A stretch of 64,000 bases of DNA from assembly GCA_004194705.1 (NCBI GenBank), contig SADC01000790.1, positions 62,001 through 126,000 on the forward strand. Direction: 5' to 3'. Made by a program: the position numbers and the translations under genes. Below the pieces are notes generated by a model. The model did not search any database, had not been told where the DNA came from, and saw only the letters and a list, made by a program, of their open reading frames with translations. This document shows positions 51,061 through 62,271 of the stretch, piece by piece. This stretch comes from Ditylenchus dipsaci (lineage: Eukaryota; Nematoda; Chromadorea; Rhabditida; Anguinidae). Positions within the stretch are counted from its first letter, which is position 1. Every line of letters starts with the position of its first letter.

Positions 51061-54000
51061 ATGAATTCTGCTTCTAATACATCTTCTGCTGGAGCGGACA
51101 TCCTGATTTCCAATTTGTTTCAGACCATGGTTCATGATTTGAAGGTAGGCCTTTGGGCTATTTTTGATAAAGAGAAAATTGCTAAAATGCCAACTTTCAA
51201 AGTCGGTGATGCATAGTATTTTTTTTTATCATTACTTTAAGATTCGGCTGGGCTTTATATGAAATTCAAATATTATCACTAAAAAAATAGTGTGGAAACC
51301 AAATTTGTCCCTTTTAGATCTGAGCGGACATTACATTTAATTTTCTTAATGTATCTAGATTTCTATTGTCTAAGTTCTAGAGCTAGAATATTAGGGCAAA
51401 AACACTTTTTAATGTTTACGTCATAGTAATTTTAAGTTAAAGAAGAAAAAAATTGACGTACAGATTGGCTCAATTCTACCCGAAAATCCATCAACCCGAT
51501 AACAGAAAATGTCAAAATTTTGAAACCAATAAATAAAATTTTCACTTTTTCTACAGTGGATTATGGTATTTGCTGTAATACCGCACTTCCATGGCGCTTT
51601 TAAATTTAGCCTTAACGAAATAGACTGCCGTGACTTGCTTCACAAGATGATAGTAAAACATAGCGATGTCTTCTTAAAATTTTTGTTTGAGCCAGTCCTA
51701 ACGTGCGCTGGCTCATCCTCATCTACCTAAGGCTTCGCCTAAGTTAAAAACTTAAAAACACGCACCAAACAGCCAAAAAAATAGAATTTAAAAATTCAAA
51801 TTTACAAAAAGTAGCAAACATAAAACCTACTCTTTGATTTTCAGAGCTCCTCATCAGCCTGGGACAATGTTTGTCAAAAAGCAACAAAACTATCCAGTCA
51901 ACTACTTTCCACAGTGCACTGCCTGTCCAATTTTGTGGACGCCGTTCAAGTGATCAGTGACAATGCCAACAACATCAAAGGTCTTTTTTCGCATATAAAA
52001 TCCAATATTTCTGACCAAACTTTTCAATGGACAATGCTATTTGCAGGTGCCAGCCGGGACATTGGAGCAGCCCTTACGAGATTTTGCCTGCGTCAGAAAT
52101 CTCTTGAAAACTTGATCCGATCGCTGGCCACTGCCCTAACTGATCAGTTTGTTGTTTGCTTGGAGAAGAAAAGTGTGGAGTGGAAGCAACGGGTGGGCGA
52201 GATTGAACGAAGAAGGATGCGCAGCTTGAAGTCCCGATCCCGCCAGCAACACAAAAAGGGGCTGACCAGTTGAGCAACGGAGTAGAAACAGGCGCTATGG
52301 ACAGCAATAATAGCTACACTGAATTGCTGTTTGAGCAGCGCCGTCAATTCGTCTTCTTTGTCAATATACTACTTCCAGTCATGGTCAGTGAATTTGGTAT
52401 CGGGATTGAAATATTTTGAAGGGGATTTATTAAAAATGCCACTGACAACAATATAAATGTATAAATTTTAATTGGCAAGCACAGTACTCCTTTGTTCAGA
52501 AAAATATTCTTTGGTGCATATATAAGTTTTGCAGCAAACATATTTCGGGAGGAGTTCGGTATACCAACTCCTCCCGAAAAGCGGTTTTAACTAATTTTTT
52601 GTGTGTTTAGGGCCTAAAAATGTAGAAAACATGTTTTTAGGTGGGGGACGGCAGTTTATGATGCGCGCACAGACTTACCTTAGACATAATTCCGAGGTAG
52701 ATTCTTGATCAATAATGCATTTAGAGAGTCTGTAACCTAGGTGGAGGGTACGCGAGGGTAGTTGGATATGATATTATTCCATGTTTTTTCTCACTAGAAC
52801 TTGGCAAAAAGAGCTCCTGTATGCGTTTTTAAATCAAGAGCACTTCTCGGAATCATGTCTACGGTTAGTGAGTTCGCGCATCTCTAACTATCAAGCCCTC
52901 TGCGCCGCCTTCGGGGCGCAGAGGCGCGGGGCGCTTGGAGTTGAGATGCGCACACCCACATACCTTAGACGCAAATCACTCGAAAGTGACTCTGGATGCA
53001 TGAAAAAGGCATGCATACCAGAGTTTCTTTATGCGGTAGGCCCCGGTTGACAAAACTATGTTCAAATTCTATTTTTTTGTCTTTTCAGGATATCCACCTA
53101 CCCTATTAGGTTGAATTACCTTGGTCCCCAAGGCAAAAAGTCAAAGTTTAGTAAAAAAAATTCAGAAACTGCCGCCCCCACTTAAAAACATGTTTTGTAC
53201 ACGTTTTAGGCCCTAAAACACACAAAAAGTAGTTAAAACCTTTTTGGGAGGAGTTGGTATACCGAACTTTAGCCATATTGTTTTTCCTGCGATGTTTCTA
53301 CCATGTTTTGAGTATTTTTTGCAAAAGCAAGCATTCGGGACTTAAAATGACCCAGACCTTTTTGAACATAAAATGTGACCTTGGTCCCCCAGGGCAACTT
53401 TTTTTGCAAAAACTTATTTTTGGCAAAAATACTCCAAACTTAGAGACACCGTATAAAAAGTTTTAGGCCGTTTGGTAAAATTTTATGGAGGTTCTTAGTA
53501 TCGCTGTGATTTTGACTAAATTTCTGGCGAAATCAAGAGTGTGTGAGGCAAAATTCAGAAATCTCCATTCTTTTGAGTCCCTTTAATTTTTTTTTAAATT
53601 ACTCCAAGGATATAATGAAAGAGTAATGTACTTTCAAATTTAAATTGCCGCCATCGAAAAAGCTTTTGAAAGAATTATCTTCAGAATATTCAAGTAGAAC
53701 TGCTGGAAGAAGGCACTCATGTGAAACAAGTGCGAGACTCCATCCAAGCAACAGCCAATGAAGGTGATGCCCAGCAATCATCCTAGCATTACTAGAAGAC
53801 TTGGGAGTACACCAACCTATCCACCCACAGAGCACTGGCAACACTACTTCTTCAAACAGCAATAACAATTCAGCCAGTTGGCACAGACGCATGATCTCTT
53901 CGTCCACTTCCAAAAGCAGTGGTCTAAACACACCTATGGTTGAAGAATACTGCCTGGAGCAACAATTTTCCAAGCAGCAGGAAGGCAGTTTGTCCCCAAC

Positions 54001-56186
54001 CAGCTCCACTCTATCGAACATTTGGCCCAGTTCTACAGCCTATTCTTCCCCCAAAGCACTTTTCAAAGGAGACCGGTGGAGCAGTGTGTAGCAAGACCAC
54101 ATACCATATCGGCAGCTGGAGAGGGCAGGAGGGCGGTGATAACCTCGCACACCTTCATGGCTCCTACTACAGTATCTCCTCCTACGTCAAATGGCTATGG
54201 CGGTCAGTATGCTCCTGGTCATGGATCCCCATTAAACAGTCCATCTGGTAAACCTCCCTTGCCCAGAAGACAGATCAGTGTAGACAGTAGTAATGGCAGT
54301 GGAAATCCAGGTGCGCTATTTTTGATTTTTGGTTTTATCAAAAAGTAAAGGACAACGAAAAATTACATCCCTAAAGCAGGAATCGAACGCACTATCAGTT
54401 TTACCCGGTTCGCTGCACTACCACTGGGCTACCGATGCCATTAACCCGGTGTACCAACATCTGGATATAAATTATGACTGCCAGTGCTGGCATTTCTGGC
54501 TCCGGCTCCGAGATGGCTCCGACATTTCTTGTAATTATTTACACCACTTTTTTGCACAATGATTGAAACTTCCAAAATCCAGATTTTTCTCATAATCCGA
54601 TCCGGAATCCGTCCGGAACTCGAACGCGCAAGCCTAGCAGTCACCGAGGTGCAATTAGGGATGGAACCCGACCCGACCCGAAGTCGGGTTTTAACCCGAC
54701 CCGACCCGATTTTGGGCTTGAAACCCGACCCGAAACCCGACCCGACAATTTCCGAAAACCCGAAACCCGAACCCGACTTTGAAATCAGACAAAACCGACC
54801 CGAAACCCGACCCGACATATAAAGCTCAACCCGAAAAACCCGTGGCAATTTCGTTATATTTCGTTGACCGAATTTGTTTCGCCGCACGATCGTCTTCCAA
54901 GAACGGCGGACATCTTCCAATGGTATAAAAGCAAGCTGAAGGAGTTTCTGAAGATCACATCAATTGCACAAGTTTTGTTTGGGATTCCGGTGGCAAGTGT
55001 GCATAGTGAACGGTTATTTTCCAAAGCGGGGCTCATTTATGGAAACAAACTTCGCAATAGGTATGTATTTATCTGTTCTTAACAAGCCACCAATCCATAT
55101 CAACGTTTAAGATTGTCGGCCACTCATGCTGAGGAGATGTTAATTGTGAAAGCGAATCTGAGTGAAGTGCTATTGGCTCCACCAACAGAAACTGCAAAAG
55201 AAGAATACGCTGAGGAGGATGTTAGATCTGACGAAGAATAAACAATGTTATTTCGATGATTCCTTTTCTTGTTTTGATTGTCCTTGTCCTAAATTCAAAA
55301 ATAGATAGTTGAACAAGCTTCTGATTTGCAATTCTTACCCTTTTAGCTCCGCAAAAAAATGAAGACATTTTTAAGGCAATCGATTTAAAGTCCGCTCGAT
55401 TTAGGGTCCCATTTTGGTCGGTTTGACCCGACTCACAACCCGAAGTTTTTTACGAACCCGACCCGAAACCCGACCCGAGAATTTCCAAAAACCCGTAACC
55501 CGACCCGAAACCCGAAATACTATGACGATAAACCCGAAACCCGACCCGACATTTACAAGTTCGCCAAAACCCGACCCGACAATGTCGGGTCGGGTCGGGT
55601 TCCATCCCTAGGTGCAATCATTAACCCAAGCTTTTGTTTTCTATTGCTTATTCCTGGGAAGTCGCCCAAAGAACCTCCTTACAAAATAAATTCTCTCGCT
55701 TACAGGTGGGAGCATATACTCACCACCTTCTCAAAGAGCAAACCACATCCCCAAAACAGCAGTGACCAACCACCATCATCCCCTGTCCATATCTGCCAAC
55801 GACCTGAGCTCCCCTCAAGACTCGTTTGTGTTGCGTCACGATGCGGCAGGTGGCGGGAGGAGGCACCCAGCAACTAGCCGTCCGGTCAGTTTAACAGGAT
55901 GCTCTGACTTGCAACAGAGCCAAACCAACTTTCTAAATCCGTCTGGTCATTGCTCCACTTCCCTCCTTGCAGAAGCTCTGCAACAAATCGACCAGTTAGC
56001 AGTGGAACTGGACTCAGGACTCAACAAAATAGATGCAACTTATGGAGGAGAAGGCATTGCTGGTACTTCGAGCAGATTGCCGCCTTCTTACCTGGCACTA
56101 GGAGAAGGAATCGTGAGATACAGACCACAGCATCAGATGCAGCATCAAGATAATAGCCATCGACCACCTCCTCCGCCTCAAAGAAG
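51061..56186 (+). CDS. MTSS1: I-BAR (IMD) domain protein of the MTSS1/MIM family, 3' end not found
   Basis: I-BAR proteins bind PI(4,5)P2 membranes and actin and make protrusions. Exons 51061-51144, 51845-51980, 52047-52383, 53685-54310 and 55706-56186 (donor AAG-GTAAGG). The IMD covers exons 1-4: ISNLFQTMVHDLK, AWDNVCQKATKLSSQLLSTV, NFVDAVQVISDNA, then GASRDIGAALTRFCLRQKSL (MIM: GTREIGSALTRMCMRHRSI), SVEWKQRVGEIERRRMRSLK, LFEQRRQFVFFVNILLPVM. The rest is Ser/Pro/Gln-rich, with RPHTISAAGEG and KPPLPRRQISVDSSNG (possible SH3 ligands) and a PPPPPQRR end. Three frame breaks each need one added base: AAAAAGGGG at 52253-52261, CCC at 53770-53772, and near 54045-54065. The C-terminal WH2 actin-binding motif of vertebrate MIM was not found before 62272. 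Confidence 0.8.
52640..53235. repeat. Foldback repeat in MTSS1 intron, family A relative
   Basis: Contains the GC-rich hairpin CCTCTGCGCCGCCTTCGGGG near 52898, GAGATGCGCACACCCACATA, and outer arms AAAACATGTTTTTAGGTGGG / CCCCCACTTAAAAACATGTT. It resembles 701-1393 and 49130-49790, with a different outer part. Confidence 0.7.
54373..54446 (-). repeat. tRNA-derived sequence (SINE-like or tRNA pseudogene)
   Basis: On the minus strand an A-box-like TAGCCCAGTGGTAGTGC is followed about 35 bases later by a B-box-like GTTCGATTCC. The acceptor stem does not pair and the T stem has a mismatch, so this is not a working tRNA. It is in the MTSS1 intron beside the hAT relic. Confidence 0.45.
54656..55610 (+). 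mobile_element. Internally deleted hAT transposon with transposase C-terminus
   Basis: A 955-bp element with ends TAGGGATGGAACCCGACCC and GGGTTCCATCCCTA. It is flanked by the 8-bp duplication GGTGCAAT (54648-54655 and 55611-55618). Arms are arrays of ACCCGACCCGA in opposite orientation (54670-54840, 55430-55600). Between them is the hAT dimerisation region on the plus strand: DIFQWYKSKLKEFLKITSIA, then FGIPVASVHSERLFSKAG and KLRNR, continuing in another frame as LSATHAEEMLIVKANL (54864-55240). The catalytic part is absent. It lies in the MTSS1 intron. Confidence 0.9.
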
Positions 56187-56199
56187 GTAAGGGCATAAC

Positions 56200-57215
56200 T
56201 GTAATTAAGGCCACGTGTTATCAAGCAACAAAAACTAAAAGACTTTGAAAGTTCTAAAGAATAGCTCAGATAGAGTTCAGAAAACTGGTTTATACGACAG
56301 TTTTTTACATTTCGGACGTTGAAAGTCGAGTTTGGATCTGATAGTCACCAGGCGACCGAAATTAAAACATGAAATATAGACTCGGCTGTATTTGTCTCCA
56401 AATATTACTTGGATATCCTACGTTATTAATTTATTTCACAGTCCTTGCAAAACTATATGACTCACATACACACCTTAAGAGACTTAATCTGTAATTTTGG
56501 AGGCGTAAAAGCCCAAATGCACCCCTCCCCTTTCAAAGAGTATTTTTCTCTAAGCGTCCTATTTTCGGTTCCAAAATTTCCAGTTTTCTTTTTTGCAATG
56601 TGTAGCGCACTAACTTAGGCTTAGGTTTAGGCCTTAGGCTTACACGGGAAGTGCACGACCCGACCGTGGCCTATTGAAGAAACTTATATACCAAAAGATA
56701 GCCCCAGTCTTGCTCATTACGGACCCGCTCGTACAATCTGCTATGGAGCGATCTACGCCGAGATATTGATCTTCGAAAATTGTGAATTCTGGCAGCTAGA
56801 ATATATAACTGAGGTGTTCAGTGAAAAGGCCTACGCAAAAAAGCCTACAGTAAAAAGGCCTACAAAATGCTTCAGTGATGATCATGTTCGAATCCTGGTG
56901 GTAGCAGACATTATGTTTCCATGACCAATAGTCATAAACTAGTTTTTATAAGACCATTTAAACCTCAGATTGGTACCATCAGTACCATCTAGATCAATTC
57001 GTCCACAGGTCATTTCGTCCACAAAATTTTTATTATCTGTAAGAGCTGAAAACGCAAACGATTTAATTAAAAATTGTGTTCTGAAAACGGTTAAATTTGA
57101 ATCGGGGTCCTCTACTCGAGACTGATTGCACCCAGATGTGGTCGAACCAGTGACATTGGTAATGAGTACATGGACTTCTACACCACGTAAACACTCAAAA
57201 TTATGATAAAAATAA
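56200..57215. other. Stretch after the last recognised MTSS1 exon
   Basis: AT-rich, no supported gene. 56613-56642 holds a run of degenerate TTAGGC units. 56820-56870 has AAAAAGGCCTACA words whose inverses recur at 58660-58740, so the region 56820-58740 may be one larger foldback enclosing the CTGCAG palindrome. Confidence 0.5.
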
Positions 57216-57219
57216 AGTA

Positions 57220-58205
57220 TGCACCCATATGGATTCGAACCATCATCCTAGGCGATGTCTATCCAAGTGGTCGTCCACTTTGATCAAAAAATTTTTTTTA
57301 CGTTTCGGGTTCACATTTTGCCTGCACTGATTCGAGCATGCTGAAGATGGTTTGACAGTGGTAAAATCACGTTTTATCGAGAAATTTTTGAGTTATTGTG
57401 AACTCTTAATTTATTAAAATCAAGAATGGATGAAATTGATTTCCTGCAGTAAAATCATGAAATACTGCAGTAAATTAATTATTTACTGCAGTAAATTCAA
57501 ATTTCCCACAAAATCATTAAATCCTGCAGTAATTTAATTATTTACTGCAGTAAATTTATGAAATACTGCAGTAAATTTATTATTTTTTGCTCCTCAAGTC
57601 TATTTTTACTCAGTCAAGGGCATATTTTGGGCGAATATGTAAGTTTTAGTAGGGAAAAAGAAGAAAATAAGTCATATTGAGTGAATGTATCAGCTGAAAA
57701 CCAAGGTTAAGTGGGTGCCGTAACCAGGTAACTGAGTTTTAAGAAAAACAGTATAAATCACTGACAGAACAGTGCAAACTAGTGAAACTTACATATTCAG
57801 CCCAAAATATGCACTTGATTGAGTGAAAATAGACTTGAGGAGCAAAAAATAATAAATTTACTGCAGTATTTTATAAATTTACTGCAGTAAATAATTAAAT
57901 TACTGCAGGATTTAATGATTTTGTGGGAAATTCGAATTTACTGCAGTAAATAATCAATTTACTGCAGTATTTCATGATTTTACTGCAGGAAATCACCTAC
58001 AACCAATCAAGAATTTACGATAACTCAAAAATTTCTTGATAAAACGTGATTTTACCACTGTCAAACCATCTTCAGCGTGCTATAATTAGTGCAGAAAAAT
58101 TATTTTGGAACCCGAAAACGTGAGCAAAGAATTTTTGATCCAAGTGGACGACCACTTGGATCACCACCGCCGACATTGCTGGTTCGAATCCACTTGGGTG
58201 CACTC
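57220..58205. repeat. Foldback with TACTGCAGTAAAT arrays and tRNA-like outer arms
   Basis: Outer arms: GGATTCGAACCA at 57231 and TGGTTCGAATCC at 58182, each a B-box-like word. Next inward are CCAAGTGGTCGTCCAC / CCAAGTGGACGACCACTTGG, then arrays of TACTGCAGTAAATT (57445-57585, 57855-57985) around a core near 57720. Confidence 0.75.
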
Positions 58206-58879
58206 CTTATTTTTCACCATATTTTTAGACATAAAAAGACTAATGTTTGACTTTTCAGGACATTTGGGTGAACATACCCCTATTCTGCAGTTACCTGGAT
58301 ATCAACCCGTCCAGGTGGTACCTACTCCAGGTTTAGGGTTGGGTAGGTGAAATCGCACTTTTGGTCTTAACAATCCCAATTCCTCGCAAAATTTTAGTTT
58401 AGAAGAATGGCTTTTTTATTAAAATTAACTTTTTTTATTTTTAGGAAACCAGGTGAGCATCCACCTGGCCAGGTGGTACCTACACAAGGTATTGAAGTTG
58501 GGGTGTGTAAAATTGCAATTTTAATGGGAAATTATAATAAAATACAAAAAATTATAACCAAAATCCTAATGTGGCTAAATTCTTTTTAGGCCTTTTTGTC
58601 ATACAAACATGCAATTTTGATGCGTTTTACGGCATTGCTGGATCAAATTAGGTTTAGAAACAGTTGTAGGCCTTTTTACTGAAGGCCTTTTTGCGTAGGG
58701 CTTTTTACTGTAGGCCTTTTGACGTAGGCCTTTTTACGCTGGTATACCACCGACTGGATACAAAAACTGACTGGATACACCGACTGGATACACTAAATTA
58801 CTGCATTTTACCTAAGTGGCGGGATTGGATATGATAAAACATACTTTCAGCCTTACCAAACCATGGTTATTTATACTAG

Positions 58880-59030
58880 GGTTGTACAATGGGAATATTC
58901 CCGGGAATATTCCGGGAATATTCTCGGGAACATTGGGAATATTCCCTGGTTTCCCGGTATTTTCCCCTATATTGGGAATATTCCCGGGAATATTCCCGGG
59001 TTTTCTATATTTCCGGGAATTTCTACAACT
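58880..59030. repeat. GGGAATATTCCC array
   Basis: Repeated, self-complementary GGGAATATTCCCGG words over about 150 bp; strong hairpin potential. The overlapping frames are low-complexity translations. Confidence 0.8.
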
Positions 59031-59744
59031 CTAATTTATACTATTCCCTTCAAGAATATCTGTAGCACCTATTTTTGACCATACTGTGATGTTTTCGGCT
59101 TTGTATTTTGTGATAACAACTTAGGCGAAGCCTTAAGCTCAGGGTATTTCAGAGTACGTTAGGACGGGCTCAAACGTGTTTTTCGAATCATGAAAAGGTT
59201 CGTAAAACATGTTTGAGTCCATCCTGATATAGAGTTGGCTATCCCGGGCCTGAATTTAGATCAAAAAATGTAAAATATCATGAATGGGGATTGAGACTGT
59301 ATGCACATCGAGGAGCGAATATTTTGAGCTCTCAATTTCGATTCCCACTGGCCGCACACCTTTTTTTTACTGCATTTTTCATGTTTTATCTACAATTTTG
59401 ATAACAAATTGATGCTCAGACTCTTGGCTATTCAACAACACCATCAGCGCACGCTTAAAACAACTGCCCCGGCTTAGTCGCAGGCCAAAACAACACATGA
59501 AATCTGTTTTTATTCGAAAAACCATTCATTTTGGGTTATTCTTTGATTGGTACCCTTTGAGTTTTTTTTACAGCTCTACACGTTTTATATACCAATGTGT
59601 AGCCAAGATTCTAGGCTTTCCTTTAAGCCATTACAGAAAGAAAAAAAACTAAAAATTAGTTAGAGCTAAAATCCAAAAAATGTTTAATCCCCTGCCATCC
59701 TACCCTTCAAATATACTCTTCGCAAGCTACCAATTTTTTAAGGC

Positions 59745-60535
59745 ATAAACTGATTTGGTTTGCGAAAAGGCTGAAATATGCCACGAAAAAGATTATTTCT
59801 GCCACGAAAAACGACATACCACGAAAAAGCGGAAATGTGCCACGAAAAAGCTGAAATGTACCACGAAAAAGCTGAATTGTGCCACGAAAAAAAATATTTA
59901 TGCCTTTTTCTGTCCAAGACCAACCAAATTTTGCAATATTTTGCAAGAATTCAAATTTTTAGTCATGAAATAACTTGGATCCCTCAGAATCCCACCCCGG
60001 AATGGCCAGAAGCCCCTGAAAGTTGGCTTTTGGGGGTTTACTAAAGGGGGTGAACTTTTTGCGAAAATTCGATTGAGCGGATCAGAATCCCGGTCTGATC
60101 GGCTGAATCACTCAGAATTCCACCCAGAACCACTCAAAACCACCATAAACCTGGAATTCTGAGTGATTCAGCCGATCGGACCGGGATTCTGATCCGCTCA
60201 ATCGAATTTTCGCAAAAAGTTCACTCCCATTTAGTAAACCCCCAAAAACCCACTTTCAGGGGCTTCTGGCCATTCCGGAGTGGGATTCTGAGGGGTCCAA
60301 GTTATTTCATGATTAAAAAATTTGAATTCTTGCAAAATATTGCAAAATTTAGTTGGTCTTGGACAGAAAAAGGCATAAATATTTTTTTTCGTGGCACAAT
60401 TCAGCTTTTTCGTGGTACATTTCAGCTTTTTCGTGGCACATTTCCGCTTTTTCGTGTATGTCATTTTTCGTGGCAGAAATAATCTTTTTCGTGGCATATT
60501 TCAGCCTTTTCGCAAACCAAATCAGTATGAGCCAT
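59745..60535. repeat. Foldback with GCCACGAAAAAGCTGAAATG arrays
   Basis: Arms start TGATTTGGTTTGCGAAAAGG and end with the inverse. Each arm has five or six units of the 18-21 bp word CACGAAAAAGCTGAAATGTG. An inner pair GATTGAGCGGATCAGAATCC is shared with 48613-48745. No duplication found. Confidence 0.75.
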
Positions 60536-60539
60536 TTTT

Positions 60540-61077
60540 TAACTGATTTTGGTGTTAAATAATATTCATGTGATTTTCCTTGAAATTCTGACTCCAAAAA
60601 ATAGACATAACTTTGCGAGAAGTCAGTCAAATCAGTAGAGGAGAAGGTGATGAAAACCAAAGTAAATGGTTGGTTAGTTGGTTTCCTTTTTTGTGATGGT
60701 CATATGCATGAAATCGCAAAATTAAGGCAGTTTATGACAGTAAAGCAGTGCTGGAAACGGTTGCAATCAGTGCTGGGTACTTGTCGTTGGCTCGTCCTGG
60801 ATATTTTACGGTCTCTATTATAGATAATGTCATTAATATACATATGTTAGATAAAATTCCTGAAAATTGCATAAAGCTTAAAGAACCATGAAACCTGATA
60901 AGCACAGGAATTTGAATTTCGACACTGAGTTTTTAACTTTAAGAGCAGTTTTACATGCAAATTGACCATGCTGAACATGAATATGGTGTCAGAACTTTAA
61001 AAATATGATCGTGAATTTTTTTTGAAAAAGTTTGCCTTGGTCCCCGTGTGATTTTGACTCCAAATTTGTACGAGTTA
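60540..61077. other. Intergenic stretch without recognised feature
   Basis: AT-rich non-coding sequence between two foldbacks; I see no gene, array or long inverted repeat. Confidence 0.4.
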
Positions 61078-61471
61078 TGGCTCCTTCACGACGTAAGTTT
61101 AAATGTAACTATAAATGTGAGGGCTCTTCACGATGCCAAAAACATTTACATTTACACTTACGCCTTCACGATACGAATGTAAATGTAAATGAAATTTTTT
61201 GACTTACCCTTACTTTTATTTCCAAAAGTTTTTTACCCAATACCAATTTTTAGAGCTTTCATAACTAACATTGAACTCCTCGTTATCAATAAAGCAATTT
61301 TAGTATCCTCTGAAAACACTTGCATTTAATTTTCATTTACATTTACATTCGTATCGTGAAGGGGTAAGTGTGGATGTAAATTTAAGTGATAATGTAAGTG
61401 TAAATGTAAGGTATCTTCACGACGCAAAAATCATTAACATTTACAATTACACTTACGTCGTGAAGGAGCCA
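61078..61471. mobile_element. PIF/Harbinger-like MITE (TTA-flanked)
   Basis: A 394-bp element with ends TGGCTCCTTCACGACGTAAG and inverse, flanked by TTA (61075-61077, 61472-61474). Arms are arrays of TTTACATTTACACTTAC in both orientations. It is the same family as 17891-18256. Confidence 0.7.
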
Positions 61472-62271
61472 TTACCAACTCCAGAGGTCCAGATACTCCG
61501 AGCTGCATTCGATATTGGGTACCTGTTTGATGCTATCAGATGCAGTTTTTTGTGTAGATTCTGAAAGTGCTATCCAGTTTCTTTCCGAACGGTAAAGCCT
61601 CGGTAAAAATGCAAATTTCAAGAAAAAAGAACAATACAAAATTTGTGAATTCGGTTTAAATTGGCTAAAAGTCCGAAATTTTTGCACTAATATAGTGATT
61701 CTTCACAGCCATCTTGTAGAGCTGCTTAAGCCGAGTAGAATGAGCCCAAATGTGTATATAAGTATGATCAAAACAGCCACTTCTATCCATTTAAAGGAAG
61801 GGGTCATTCTTAGACGTTAAATAATTAATTAACTGTAAAAAGCCATAACTCAAAATTTTCAGGATAAATTAGTGCGGACACCTGAAAACTCATTGCTCGG
61901 CGCTAAATTTGAAGTTGATTGGTAAATAACATGTACGATAGGAAAAAAGTCGAGAAAAGGGCGTGCCACGAAAACCTCCAAAAGTACAGATTATGTCTAT
62001 TAATCTGACTCAAACCCAGGACATTGTTGTAGATTCTATTAATCTGACTCAAACCCCAGGGCATTGTTGTAGATTGTAATCATCACCATCACCTAGGCAA
62101 ACGTAATCACTCTAAAAATATTTAAAAATTTAGCCAATAAGCCGCTTTCTAATAAGACTCCATGTACTCCAAATCAACAATTTATTCCCTAACAACCACA
62201 ACAAATCATTGGTCATCTTCAACAGTCATCCACAAAACAGCAAATATCGGAATAATATAATGGAGACGAAT

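Noticed and set aside
59755..60044. Cys/His/Glu/Lys-rich ORF resembling a metal-binding repeat (CHEKAEMCHEKAEM)
   Set aside because: It comes from the CACGAAAAAGCTGAAATG array, occurs on both arms in mirror form and has no start or splice context.
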